A program made the position numbers and the translations under genes. A DNA stretch of 64,000 nt, taken from assembly GCF_001971705.1 (NCBI RefSeq), contig NZ_CP019327.1, forward strand, positions 1,674,001 to 1,738,000, in the 5' to 3' direction. Shown in pieces: positions 25,939 through 34,734 of this stretch (within the stretch, counting starts at the first letter, position 1; every line of letters begins with the position of its first letter). Origin of the DNA: Natronorubrum daqingense (GTDB lineage: Archaea; Halobacteriota; Halobacteria; Halobacteriales; Natrialbaceae). The notes beneath the pieces are model-generated. The model was not told where the DNA came from. It searched no databases and worked only from the letters and a program-made list of their open reading frames with translations.

Positions 25939-27480
25939 TTAGTCACCTCCGAGGGTGGCGTCAGTTTGCTCCTCGAGTTGTGCACCGCGTTCGTCCGTGA
26001 TCGCTGAATCGTCCATCTGTGCGACGCCGTCTTCTTGTTCCGTGAGCGCGCTGACGACGATCATCACGGCAGTCGCCAGCAACAGCGCGTAGGTCCCACG
26101 GACGAAGACGCTCGGAGTGCTTGCTGTAAAGTGAATGACGATATAGCCGAAGACGCCGACGACCATCGACACCTGCGCGCCGATCCGGGTCACGAAGTTC
26201 GGGAAGTAGATGCCGAGCATCACCGGCGGAACGGTCGCCGCGGCGACGCCGGAGATGCCGATCCAGATGAGTTCGCCGATGTTCCAGGGGGCCGTCAGCG
26301 CGATGGCGAACGAAACCGCACCGATCGCAAGCACCGACGCTTGAGCAAGGTACCGCGAGAAGACGTCTGCACGGTCTTCGTCCATGTCGACGTACTCCTC
26401 TTCGACGAGGTACTTGAGGAAGATGTCGTTCGCAATCGCCGTCGAAAGGACGATAAAGAGACCATCAGTCGTCGACAGCGCCGCGGCCAGAATCACCAGG
26501 CCGAGGAACGCCGCGATGATCGCCGGCATGTACTCCATCGTGTAGATGAAGATCGCTTCGTCCGCGACCTCGAGGCCCTGATCTAAGGCGAACATGTAGT
26601 AGCCGCCGAAGAACGTCAGCAGGAAACAGATCGTCAACACGAGGTAGGTGCCGATCATCTTGCGGAGGTTCCGCGGATCGTCGAGCGCAAGCACCTTATT
26701 GAACAACTGCGGCTGTGCCGAGAAGGCGAACTGCAGGATGAATATCGAGAGGATCGCGAACCCGCTGTAGTAGATCGCCGAATTTTCGTTGATCGGTTCG
26801 ACGAGCGTCGGATCCTGTGACTCGAGTTCGGTGCCGAGGAAGTCGAACATCTCGACGGGCCCCGTTCCGAAGATCCAGAATCCCGAGACGAAGACGATGA
26901 TACCCATGATGGCCATCAACACCGCCTGGATGGCGTCGGTGTAGACGTCGGCGTACGTCGCACCCGCAATCACGTAGAAGACGACGAGCGACGTGATGAT
27001 GACGAGTGCGGTCGTCTGGTCGAAGCCGAGTAACACGGTGAAAAACAACGCTCCAGCGTCGAGTTGTGCCGCGATGTAGAAGACGTTGAACATCACCGCG
27101 ATGCCCGCCCAGACGCGGACGAACTGGCTGCCGTAGAACGCGCCGAGCCAGTCGGGCAACGAGAGCGAGCCTTGGACGACGTTAATCTCACGAACGCGCT
27201 TGGCGAAGAGGACTAGTGCGATCGGCGATGCGCCGATCAACGTCAGGAACAGCCACAGATTCGAGAGGCCGTAGTCGTACGACCAGCCGACGTAGCCGAC
27301 AAATGTCGCCGCGCTGAAAAAGGTCGCTGCGAACGCAGCGCCGAGCGTGTACGGTCCGAGCGTTTCGCTCGCAATCGCGAAATCGGACATGTTGTGTGTC
27401 TGTGTCCATCCCAGGTATGCGAGTCCGAGGACCACGAGCAAGAAGAGCCCGAGTCCGACCCACAAGTAGGTTTCTAACAT
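25939..27480 (-). CDS. Sodium:solute symporter (SSS family)
   Basis: The 513-residue protein has about 13 membrane helices and the SSS layout: an N-terminal WxQTHNMSDFAIASETLGPYT region, GAAFAATFFSAATFVGYVGW, and a long TM block with ALSTTDGLFIVLSTAIANDI that belongs to the sodium-binding core. It imports an organic solute with Na+. The operon partner amidase suggests an amide- or ureide-type substrate, but related proteins carry carboxylates. The ATG at 27480 is chosen because it fits the family N-terminus; an ATG five codons upstream (27495) is possible. Confidence 0.87.
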   Translation of the reverse strand: MLETYLWVGLGLFLLVVLGLAYLGWTQTHNMSDFAIASETLGPYTLGAAFAATFFSAATFVGYVGWSYDYGLSNLWLFLTLIGASPIALVLFAKRVREINVVQGSLSLPDWLGAFYGSQFVRVWAGIAVMFNVFYIAAQLDAGALFFTVLLGFDQTTALVIITSLVVFYVIAGATYADVYTDAIQAVLMAIMGIIVFVSGFWIFGTGPVEMFDFLGTELESQDPTLVEPINENSAIYYSGFAILSIFILQFAFSAQPQLFNKVLALDDPRNLRKMIGTYLVLTICFLLTFFGGYYMFALDQGLEVADEAIFIYTMEYMPAIIAAFLGLVILAAALSTTDGLFIVLSTAIANDIFLKYLVEEEYVDMDEDRADVFSRYLAQASVLAIGAVSFAIALTAPWNIGELIWIGISGVAAATVPPVMLGIYFPNFVTRIGAQVSMVVGVFGYIVIHFTASTPSVFVRGTYALLLATAVMIVVSALTEQEDGVAQMDDSAITDERGAQLEEQTDATLGGD

Positions 27481-27847
27481 GGTGGTTTTTAGCATACAAT
27501 CTATCCATCATAAATGCTTCTATGAGAATTCAAATATTTCCATCCCATCGTCGCGAATTTGGACGAATTAGGAACAATACGGTCAAATCGTTCGTAGATG
27601 GGTTCTCGGTGGTCGCACTTCCCTCCGCTGGCGTTCCACTACGCAGAACAGGTTACTGGTGAATAGTGCCATGCGAGACAATATCAACACTCGAGACGAG
27701 TGTTCTCGAGCCCACACGCCAATCGTCGGCATTTCTTCGCCACCGCGTTCCACTCTCGCGAACGTCTCGGGAAATCGTCAATTCTGATACGCGACACCGG
27801 GTTCAACCGATCGTGACAGGAACGTCACAATACGTTCGGTCAGACGA
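27481..27847. other. Intergenic region upstream of the symporter operon
   Basis: These 367 bp hold no convincing gene. The part nearest the symporter (27495-27560) is AT-rich and contains a weak TATA-like TTTATGAT on the minus strand near 27508-27515, close enough for a leaderless transcript. A perfect 8-bp inverted repeat AACACTCG/CGAGTGTT spans 27686-27704, and it may be an operator for the operon or a terminator for the HD gene. Confidence 0.45.
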
Positions 27848-29080
27848 TTACTCGAGAAACTGATCGAGCGTCGTATCCATTCCGTTTCGAACCTCGCGCA
27901 CCAGTGCGCCCTCGATGTCCAATCCGAGTACGTCGACGGCTGCCCGGCCAATTCGATCGCGCATTTCCGGCGGCGAGTAGACGCCGAGTCGCCACTGAGA
28001 GTATTGAGCGCCCCGAAGCGCGTCGACGAGTGGCGACTGTTGGCCGAGTTGGCGAACGTCGCCGTTGACCAGCACGCGCGTCGTGGACTCCGTCATCGAT
28101 GGTCGACCCGGAACGTCGAGGATGACGCACTCGGGATCGACGTCTGCGGATGCCGCGATTTCGCGTTCGAACGAGCGAATCTCCTCGTGGTCGGCCTCGA
28201 TGATCCCGCCGGGAACGTCGTCGATTTCGGCCCACACCGCACGCTTGTACAGATCGCGCTGGTCGAGTCGCCTCGAGAACGTACTCGTCGCTTCACACGA
28301 GCGAAGCGCGACGATCAGGTCGTGGTCGTCCATTCGCTGAAGGGCCTCGCCGTCGGTCGCGTTTTCGGGAGACTCGAGGAGGCGCTCGGCCGCCCGTCGG
28401 AGCATCGCCTTGCTGATCCGGGCGACGCTGTGGCTGTAGACGGTCGGGTTCATCAATGCCCGGGCGACGAGCAGACTCTCTGCGGCCTGAACGTTCCCCT
28501 CGTCGAGGACGAGTTCCTCGTCGGTGAAGGTGAGTTCGCGGACGAGGCGACCGTGGTCGATCGTACCGTAGGGAACGCCCGTGTGGTGGGCGTCCCGGAC
28601 CAGGTAGTCCATCCGATCGACGTCGAGTTCACCCGAGACGAGTTGGCCGAACCGGCCCTCGCCCGCGACGAGGTTCGCGACGGCGTCCGGCTCGAGGTCG
28701 TGCTCGCGAAGCACCTCCCCGACCGCCCCGTCCGAAAGCACGTCGTGGACGTCGTCGTGATAGCGTCCCGTCCGGCGGTGGGTGAGTGACTCGAGGTTGT
28801 GGCTGAACGGCCCGTGGCCGACGTCGTGGAGGAGTGCTGCGGCGTGAACGCGCTCGGCCTGCGTTCCGTCGACACCGAGTTGCTCGAGGGCCTCGCAGGC
28901 GAGGTGGTAGACGCCGAGGCTGTGCTCGAAGCGCGTGTGATTCGCGGACGGGTAGACGAGCGAAACCGTCCCGAGTTGGCGAATATTCCGCAGGCGCTGG
29001 AGGGCTGGCGTATCGAGGAGGTCGCGCGCCACGCCGTCAACCTGAATGTGATCGTGGACGCTGTCCTTGATCGTCGTCAT
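27848..29080 (-). CDS. HD-domain phosphohydrolase (SAMHD1/dGTPase-like)
   Basis: The 410-residue protein has the HD metal-site series: His53 in HTRFEH, His85-Asp86 in LLHDVGHGPFSH and a distal Asp in LDVDRMDYLVRDAH. This arrangement matches the archaeal relatives of SAMHD1 and bacterial dGTPase, which hydrolyse dNTPs to nucleosides and triphosphate. The C-terminal third carries the extra helical region of the group. The first in-frame ATG that yields the conserved IKDSVHDHI N-terminus is at 29080. It could also act on other nucleotides. Confidence 0.85.
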   Translation of the reverse strand: MTTIKDSVHDHIQVDGVARDLLDTPALQRLRNIRQLGTVSLVYPSANHTRFEHSLGVYHLACEALEQLGVDGTQAERVHAAALLHDVGHGPFSHNLESLTHRRTGRYHDDVHDVLSDGAVGEVLREHDLEPDAVANLVAGEGRFGQLVSGELDVDRMDYLVRDAHHTGVPYGTIDHGRLVRELTFTDEELVLDEGNVQAAESLLVARALMNPTVYSHSVARISKAMLRRAAERLLESPENATDGEALQRMDDHDLIVALRSCEATSTFSRRLDQRDLYKRAVWAEIDDVPGGIIEADHEEIRSFEREIAASADVDPECVILDVPGRPSMTESTTRVLVNGDVRQLGQQSPLVDALRGAQYSQWRLGVYSPPEMRDRIGRAAVDVLGLDIEGALVREVRNGMDTTLDQFLE

Positions 29081-29257
29081 AGCCCGTCTTTGGCCCCTCT
29101 CGCACAAAAAGTATCGTGTGCAGAATATGTCGATTCGCTCTCGAGTCGGGACCCTACTGGCAGACAGCAGGCAGCGAGTGTCCGTCGTCGACGTAAAAGC
29201 TGCCGTCACCTGACGCGTCGAAACTTACCCTCACTGGTCTCGTCAGTTTGGTTCGGA

Positions 29258-29536
29258 ATGACTGAACTTACCGTCCCGCCGGATGCCGACGAAGAGCGCG
29301 CCGCCGACCTCGTCCGCGAACACGTCTCGGTCGGCGACACCGTCGAAATCTGGGAGCGAGAACGAACGGACGCCGACGACCCCGAGCATTCGGGTGTGGT
29401 GACGGGGTTCGAGACGGGCTACCTCGAAATAGAGGGGGACTCACCCGAGGAAAAGAGCGTTCGCTACGACGAAATCGACACCGTCATTCGCGCCCAGACG
29501 GACGACGAGACGCCGGATAGTGGCCCCTACTCCTGA
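29258..29536 (+). CDS. Small acidic protein of unknown function
   Basis: The 92-residue protein starts at an ATG (29258) and has a central VGDTVEIWERERTDADDPEHSGVVTGFETGYLEIEG region with the alternating pattern of a small beta barrel. There is no membrane helix or cysteine. Its stop codon directly abuts the stop of the convergent oxidoreductase. I cannot name a family. Confidence 0.65.
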   Translation: MTELTVPPDADEERAADLVREHVSVGDTVEIWERERTDADDPEHSGVVTGFETGYLEIEGDSPEEKSVRYDEIDTVIRAQTDDETPDSGPYS

Positions 29537-30667
29537 TCACTCGAGCGTGATCCACTCGCCGCGTTCGTCGCTTCGTTCGACTGCGTCGAGGACGCGCTGG
29601 GCTGCGAGTCCGTCCTCGAAGCTAGGTTCGAACCGATTCCCCTCCGCGACTGCGCGCAGGAATTCGTAGTTTTCGTGGACGAAGGTGTGCTCCCAGCCGA
29701 GGACGTGTCCCGGCGGCCACCAGTGGTCGACGTAGGGATCGTCCTCGTCGGTGATCAACACCGTCTCGTAGCCCCGGTTCTCGTCGTCCCGAAGGATCTC
29801 GAGTTCGTTCAATCGCTCGAGTGAGAACCGCAGGCTCCCCTCGGAGCCGTGGATCTCGACCGTGTGATCGTTCTTGTGGCCGGCCGCGACGCGCGTGCCC
29901 TCGAGGACGCCCGTCGCTCCGCTGGCGAACTCGAGTTGGCCGGTGTAGGCGTCGTCGACCGTCACCGGCCGCGTCTCCTCTTCCTCACCGGGGACGGGCC
30001 GCTCGTCGACGAACGTTTGGAGCTGCCCGCTGACTCGCTCTATCTCGCCCGCGAGGTCGTCGCTGCCGACCAGAAACCGGAGCAGATCGACCGTGTGCGA
30101 GCCGAGATCACCGAGCGCGCCGGACCCGGCCAGTTCCTCGTCGTTTCGCCACGACCACGGCGCGTCGGGGTCGACTAACCAGTCCTGGAGGTAGCGCCCG
30201 CGGACGTGTCGAATCTCGCCGAGTTCGCCCGCCTCGAGCAACTCCTTCGCGTACTGAATCGCCGGCACGAATCGGTAGTTGAACGCGCAGCCAGCGGGGA
30301 CGTCCTCGCCCGCCTCGCGTGCTGCGTCGGCCATCGACTCCGCTCGCTCGAGCGTCGGTGCCAGCGGTTTCTCACAAAAGACCGGCGTCCCGGCCTCGAG
30401 CGCCGCGATCGACGGCTCCGCGTGGACGTGGTTCGGACCGAGATTGTAGAAGACGTCGACCTCGTCGACGACGTCGGCCCAATCGGTGGCCGTCGAGGAA
30501 AACCCGAACCGATCTGCAGCCTCCGAGAGGGCGGTTTCGTCCCGTCCGACGAGGACACTGCGTTCGATCGCTGGCGCGTCCGGGAAGAACATCGGCAGCC
30601 GCGCCATGGCGTTCGCGTGTGCGTTACCCATAAACCGATAGCCGAGCACGCCGACCTCGAGCGTCAT
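29537..30667 (-). CDS. Gfo/Idh/MocA-family oxidoreductase
   Basis: The 376-residue protein has an N-terminal NAD(P)-binding domain (VGVLGYRFMGNAHANAM), the EKPLAPTL segment with the catalytic Lys, and a C-terminal Gfo/Idh/MocA domain. Such enzymes oxidise the hydroxyl of sugars, inositols or their derivatives with NAD(P). No sugar-uptake genes are adjacent, so the substrate is unknown. I use the ATG at 30667, giving the usual TLEVGVLG N-terminus; an ATG four codons earlier is possible. Confidence 0.85.
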   Translation of the reverse strand: MTLEVGVLGYRFMGNAHANAMARLPMFFPDAPAIERSVLVGRDETALSEAADRFGFSSTATDWADVVDEVDVFYNLGPNHVHAEPSIAALEAGTPVFCEKPLAPTLERAESMADAAREAGEDVPAGCAFNYRFVPAIQYAKELLEAGELGEIRHVRGRYLQDWLVDPDAPWSWRNDEELAGSGALGDLGSHTVDLLRFLVGSDDLAGEIERVSGQLQTFVDERPVPGEEEETRPVTVDDAYTGQLEFASGATGVLEGTRVAAGHKNDHTVEIHGSEGSLRFSLERLNELEILRDDENRGYETVLITDEDDPYVDHWWPPGHVLGWEHTFVHENYEFLRAVAEGNRFEPSFEDGLAAQRVLDAVERSDERGEWITLE

Positions 30668-30806
30668 GGGAGGACGCACGCCGGGCAGAAAGTTAGGCGT
30701 TGGCCCGACGTGGACGATGGGGTCGCCGGAATCGCGAAACGTCGTGACCCACGAATCATCGGGGCCGATGCGTCACCGTGGTCGGTGAGTCGACGTGATC
30801 GGTCGC

Positions 30807-31589
30807 CTACACACGAACCGCTCGGAATCGCAGCCGTCGGTAGTCCGCCGTCCATGTCTCCTCCTCGGGATCGTAGAGGCTCGACTCGAGTTCGGATTCG
30901 ACGTCGTCGATCACCGCCGCCTGTTCGTCCTCGGAACACGCCGCGAAGAAGCTGTCACCGAACATCCCGAGCCAGTTCTGGAGCCCTCCCTCGCCATCCT
31001 CGAGTTCAGTGGGTCGATCGAAGAGGCGTGCGAACCGAACTTCGAAGCCGTGAGACTCGAGGCGACCGGCGTACTCGCCGATGCTCGGGAAGTACCACGG
31101 GTTGGCCGCGTCGTACCCGCGCTCCTCGAGTGCATCCATCGTCGCCTCGACGATTCGCTCGACGTTCCTGGCCCCGCCGAGTTCGGCGACGAACCGGCCA
31201 CCCGGTCGGAGCGCGTCTCGAACGGACGCGAGCACGTCGTCCTGGTCCTCGTCGTCGATCCAGTGCAAGGCCGCGTTCGAGAAGACAGCGTCGACGGGCT
31301 CCTCGACCGTCAGCTCTCGCGCGTCGACCCGTCGGAACGTCGGACTCGCGTGGGCGTCTCGCGCTCGTTCGATCATCTCGGGTGCAGCGTCGACGCCGAC
31401 CGCCTCGGCTCCGGTCGCCGCGATCCGGTCGGTCAGGTGGCCCGTTCCGCACCCGAGGTCGAGGATTCGTTCGTCTGGATTCGGCTCGAGAAGCTCGAGG
31501 ACGTCGGATCCGTACTCGTGGACGAACGAGTGGTTTCCGTCGTACTCGTCAGCGTCCCACCGGTTCGAAACTGTGGGCTCTTCGGTCAT
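30807..31589 (-). CDS. Class I SAM-dependent methyltransferase
   Basis: The 260-residue protein has motif I LDLGCGTGHLTDRIA and further class I motifs (VDAAPEMIERAR, FSNAALHWIDD), similar to trans-aconitate methyltransferase-type enzymes. The target is unknown. It is one of several minus-strand metabolic genes in this stretch, 85 nt downstream of the nitroreductase gene, but not evidently coupled with it. Confidence 0.82.
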   Translation of the reverse strand: MTEEPTVSNRWDADEYDGNHSFVHEYGSDVLELLEPNPDERILDLGCGTGHLTDRIAATGAEAVGVDAAPEMIERARDAHASPTFRRVDARELTVEEPVDAVFSNAALHWIDDEDQDDVLASVRDALRPGGRFVAELGGARNVERIVEATMDALEERGYDAANPWYFPSIGEYAGRLESHGFEVRFARLFDRPTELEDGEGGLQNWLGMFGDSFFAACSEDEQAAVIDDVESELESSLYDPEEETWTADYRRLRFRAVRV

Positions 31590-31674
31590 ACCACTGGTAC
31601 TCGCTCACACGGTCGAGAAGTTTCCGGTTGGCGTCTCCCCCTCGAGAGGGCGGATTCTCCGAGGGCCCGCCCGC

Positions 31675-32286
31675 CTACTCGAAGCCGCCGCAGTGGACGA
31701 TCTCCTCGAGGGGCTTCCGGTCGCTCGGCACCTCGCGGTCTTGTACTTCCTCGGGCAACGTCTCGGGCGGCGCGCGCTCGCCGATCGCGGCCATCGCCTC
31801 GACCTCGTACTCCTCGGGAACGTCGAGTTCCTCGGCGGCGCGCTCGTAATCGAAGCCGGCCATCCCGTGCACGACGAGTCCGCGGCGCGCGCCCTCGAGC
31901 GCGAGGTTCTGCCAGGCTGCACCGGTGTCGAAGGAGTGGACCGGTGCAGGTTCGTCGTTGTGATCGAACGTCGTCTTCGAGACGATCACGACGAGAACGC
32001 CGGCGTCCGTCGCCCACTGGTTGCCGTCGAAGAGCAAGTCGACGAACGTCTCCCACTCGTCGTCCTCGGGCGTCGCGTAGAGGAACCGCCAGTGTTGATT
32101 GTTGTACGCGGAGGGTGCCCAGCGAGCGGCTTCGAAGAGTGGGAGGAACTCGTCGTCCGCAAGGGGCTCACCGGTCATCGCGCGTGGCGACCAGCGGTTG
32201 ACGAACAGCGGGTCGATTTCGTGATCGGGGTCGCGATGTTCGGCGACTTCCTCGTCGAGTTCGCGGTTCCGAACGGTTTCTTGCAT
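31675..32286 (-). CDS. Nitroreductase-family flavoprotein
   Basis: The 203-residue protein is an FMN-dependent NAD(P)H oxidoreductase of the nitroreductase family: RWSPRAMTGEPL and AARWAPSAYNNQHWRF near the N-terminus hold the FMN-phosphate and substrate contacts, and MAAIGERAP lies near the C-terminus. Usual substrates are quinones or nitro compounds. The ATG at 32286 is the first in frame and gives the common N-terminal helix. Confidence 0.85.
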   Translation of the reverse strand: MQETVRNRELDEEVAEHRDPDHEIDPLFVNRWSPRAMTGEPLADDEFLPLFEAARWAPSAYNNQHWRFLYATPEDDEWETFVDLLFDGNQWATDAGVLVVIVSKTTFDHNDEPAPVHSFDTGAAWQNLALEGARRGLVVHGMAGFDYERAAEELDVPEEYEVEAMAAIGERAPPETLPEEVQDREVPSDRKPLEEIVHCGGFE

Positions 32287-32511
32287 CGTTTAATCGAACG
32301 ACCTCGATCCTCCTGTACGTTTCCGGACAGCCCGGTTACCAGGTGACGATCGTGTCTCCGACTCGTGTTCACGCGTATCGTGGTACGACCTCCTTCTTGA
32401 CGGTTGATACGAAGGTGAGTCGAGCTATCGACCGTTCACCATCCTCGCTCGAAGCGGGTTCGCCAGACGAATCGAGGCGATAGCCGACCGACCTTCGCGC
32501 CACGCACGCCG

Positions 32512-33540
32512 TTATTTTTCCCAGTCGATCGCGTCCGTTCGCTCCGCCTGCCGAAGGATGAACGGCCCGAGCGAACCGGTTCGTTTCGAGATGGTCGCAA
32601 TGCGCAGGACGTAGGCCGCGAGGAGGAAAAACGGCACGAGCGTGATCGTCGTACTGGCACTGACGACCCACACCATGTTGTCCACGCCGAGGATCGTTCC
32701 GGGAACGGAGTCCGGCTCGAGATACAACACCGTCGCCGTCGCGACGACGACACCCGGCAGCCCGGCGTACAGTATCGACCGGGTGAGGTGAACGAGCTCC
32801 CACTGGAAGTACAGCGACTTGAAGTGCTCGAGGGCCGGGCCGAACAGCCCCAACACGTCGATCAGTTCGTCGAAGGTCTCGAGTTCGTCGTCGCCGAGGC
32901 TATCCTCGTGTTCGTGTCGAAGCCGTCGCACCGCGTAGATCTTCCACGAGTAGTTGTAGTTCAACCCCGATCGCAGGACGCCGAATTCGCCGAACTCGGA
33001 GGTCTCGAGCTGGGAATCGATCTCCTCGGAGTTTCGACGGACGTTCTCGACCAGTCGGTCGGTTCGACTCCGGAGGGTCTCGTCGGGGTTGTCGGCGACG
33101 GCTTCCTGAAGCGCCTCGGCCCGTCCGGCGCTCGTCTGGACGAGCGCCTGCAGGAACTGGGAGGGATCGGGCGGACCGACCGTTCCGAACAGTTCCTCGA
33201 CGCTGCGTCGGTACTCCATCGCCTCGTTCATCCACGCCTGCTGGTCGCCCAGCCGACCGAGTTCCTGCGAGAGCACCAGCTGGTTGATCGAGACGACGAG
33301 CGTCACGCCGGTGAGTATTCCGGCGATAAGCGCCTGAAACACCGTATCTACCGGCGATCCGTTCGCCATCATCTCCCGAAGCGGCAGAGCGAGTGCGCCG
33401 AGTCCGACAAGCGCCACGAAGGTCGCGGCCGAGAGGAGTCCCGCGAGCAGCCACCGGTTCGAATCGAGCAAGAGCCAGTGTGCGATCCGACTCTCGCCGG
33501 TTCGCCCTCGGAGGGTGTCCGTCGATAGCGGGTTTTCCAT
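32512..33540 (-). CDS. Membrane protein of unknown function, about four helices
   Basis: The 342-residue protein has two N-terminal helices (about 33-55 and 67-90), a soluble coiled central domain (about 95-245) rich in Glu, Arg and Leu, and two C-terminal helices (about 250-275 and 285-312). The first helix pair is followed by LVLSQELGRLGDQQAW. It has no recognisable motif and no coupled neighbour. It looks like a conserved haloarchaeal integral membrane protein with a large cytoplasmic middle domain. Confidence 0.6.
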   Translation of the reverse strand: MENPLSTDTLRGRTGESRIAHWLLLDSNRWLLAGLLSAATFVALVGLGALALPLREMMANGSPVDTVFQALIAGILTGVTLVVSINQLVLSQELGRLGDQQAWMNEAMEYRRSVEELFGTVGPPDPSQFLQALVQTSAGRAEALQEAVADNPDETLRSRTDRLVENVRRNSEEIDSQLETSEFGEFGVLRSGLNYNYSWKIYAVRRLRHEHEDSLGDDELETFDELIDVLGLFGPALEHFKSLYFQWELVHLTRSILYAGLPGVVVATATVLYLEPDSVPGTILGVDNMVWVVSASTTITLVPFFLLAAYVLRIATISKRTGSLGPFILRQAERTDAIDWEK

Positions 33541-33660
33541 ACCGATCGGTCACTCTCCGACGGAAAAGCGGTTGAGCTTGTGAGTGTAACTCCGCGAGAG
33601 CCAACACGGTTCGGTTCAGTCCGCAAAAAGACGGATTCGACTGGATCGCGTCGTCAGTCG

Positions 33661-34734
33661 TCAGTCGTCGGCAGGCGCGGGCGCGCCGCGCTCGACGTCG
33701 ATCTCTCCGGCGTCGAGTTTCTCCTCGACGTTTCGGGCGGCTTCGACCATGTTCGCCATCTTCCCGTAGGCGACTTCACGCGGAAGCAGTTTCACGCCAC
33801 AGTCAGGCGAGAGGACGAGTTGTTCCGGCGGAACGATCTCGAGACCCTTCAGGATGTTCTGTTCGATCTGCTCGACGGATTCGGCTTCGCCGACGTGGAC
33901 GTCGGTGACGCCCAGCGCGAGGTCCTTCGTGAACTCGGGGTCTTTGAAGACGTCGAGTTGGTCGTAGTCGCCGTTGGCGAGTTCGAGGTCGAACTCGTCG
34001 ACCGGGAACTCGAGGATCTCGGGGTAGATTCGCGAGTAGTCGCCGTAACAGACGTGCAGGCCGATTCGGACGTCCTCGGGGATGTCCTCGACGATGTGCT
34101 CGAGCGCCTCGCCGACGATGGCGTGGTCGTCCGGCGTGGTCGCGAGCGCCGGCTCGTCGATCTGGATGTAGCGCGCGCCGGCGTCGACGAGTTTCTCGAT
34201 CTCTTCGTTGACGAGGTCCGCGAGCGCGTACGCGAGTTCGGCGTCGTCCTCGTAGGCCTCGTTGAACGACCAGCTCGCGAGCGTGTACGGGCCGGTGATC
34301 GGGACCTTGACGGGGCGATCGGTCGCGCTCGCGGTGAACTTGTACTCGTCGACGAGCCAGTTTTCGTCGTACTCGACTTCGCTGACGACGGAGGGCTTGT
34401 CGAAGTAGTTGTGTCCCCAGACTTTGACCGGGCCGTTGAACTCGTAGCCCTCGATGCGGTGGGCGAAGAACTCGACCATCTCGTTGCGGCGCATCTCGCC
34501 GTCGACGACGACGTCGAGGCCTGCACGCTCGTGTTCTTGCGTGATGAGGCGGGCGGCGTCGTCTTTGGCCTCGTCGTAGTCGCCGTCGTCGAAGCCGTGA
34601 TCCGGGTCCTCGTAGAGTTCTTTCGCGCGGTTGAGCCACTTCGGCTTCGGATAGCTGCCGACGACGGTCGTCAGCAGGAAGTGGTCGTTGTCGTGATCGT
34701 CGGGTCGGAACTGGTTCTTGTTCTCGTTGCTCAT
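33661..34734 (-). CDS. MetE-like methionine synthase, zinc-binding subunit
   Basis: The 357-residue protein matches the catalytic C-terminal domain of cobalamin-independent methionine synthase. The zinc-ligand pattern is visible: HVC (His227, Cys229) and SPDCG (Cys312), plus the ARYIQIDEPAL strand. It transfers a methyl group to homocysteine, or in archaea possibly from a corrinoid protein, and is a stand-alone core enzyme as in methanogens. It overlaps the upstream MetE-like gene by 4 nt (ATGA). The upstream protein lacks these ligands. Confidence 0.85.
   Translation of the reverse strand: MSNENKNQFRPDDHDNDHFLLTTVVGSYPKPKWLNRAKELYEDPDHGFDDGDYDEAKDDAARLITQEHERAGLDVVVDGEMRRNEMVEFFAHRIEGYEFNGPVKVWGHNYFDKPSVVSEVEYDENWLVDEYKFTASATDRPVKVPITGPYTLASWSFNEAYEDDAELAYALADLVNEEIEKLVDAGARYIQIDEPALATTPDDHAIVGEALEHIVEDIPEDVRIGLHVCYGDYSRIYPEILEFPVDEFDLELANGDYDQLDVFKDPEFTKDLALGVTDVHVGEAESVEQIEQNILKGLEIVPPEQLVLSPDCGVKLLPREVAYGKMANMVEAARNVEEKLDAGEIDVERGAPAPADD

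Noticed and set aside
30206..31849. Long Arg-rich plus-strand frame over the oxidoreductase and methyltransferase genes
   Set aside because: Opposite-strand reading of GC-rich genes gives Arg/Ser-rich products; the minus-strand genes have recognisable domains.
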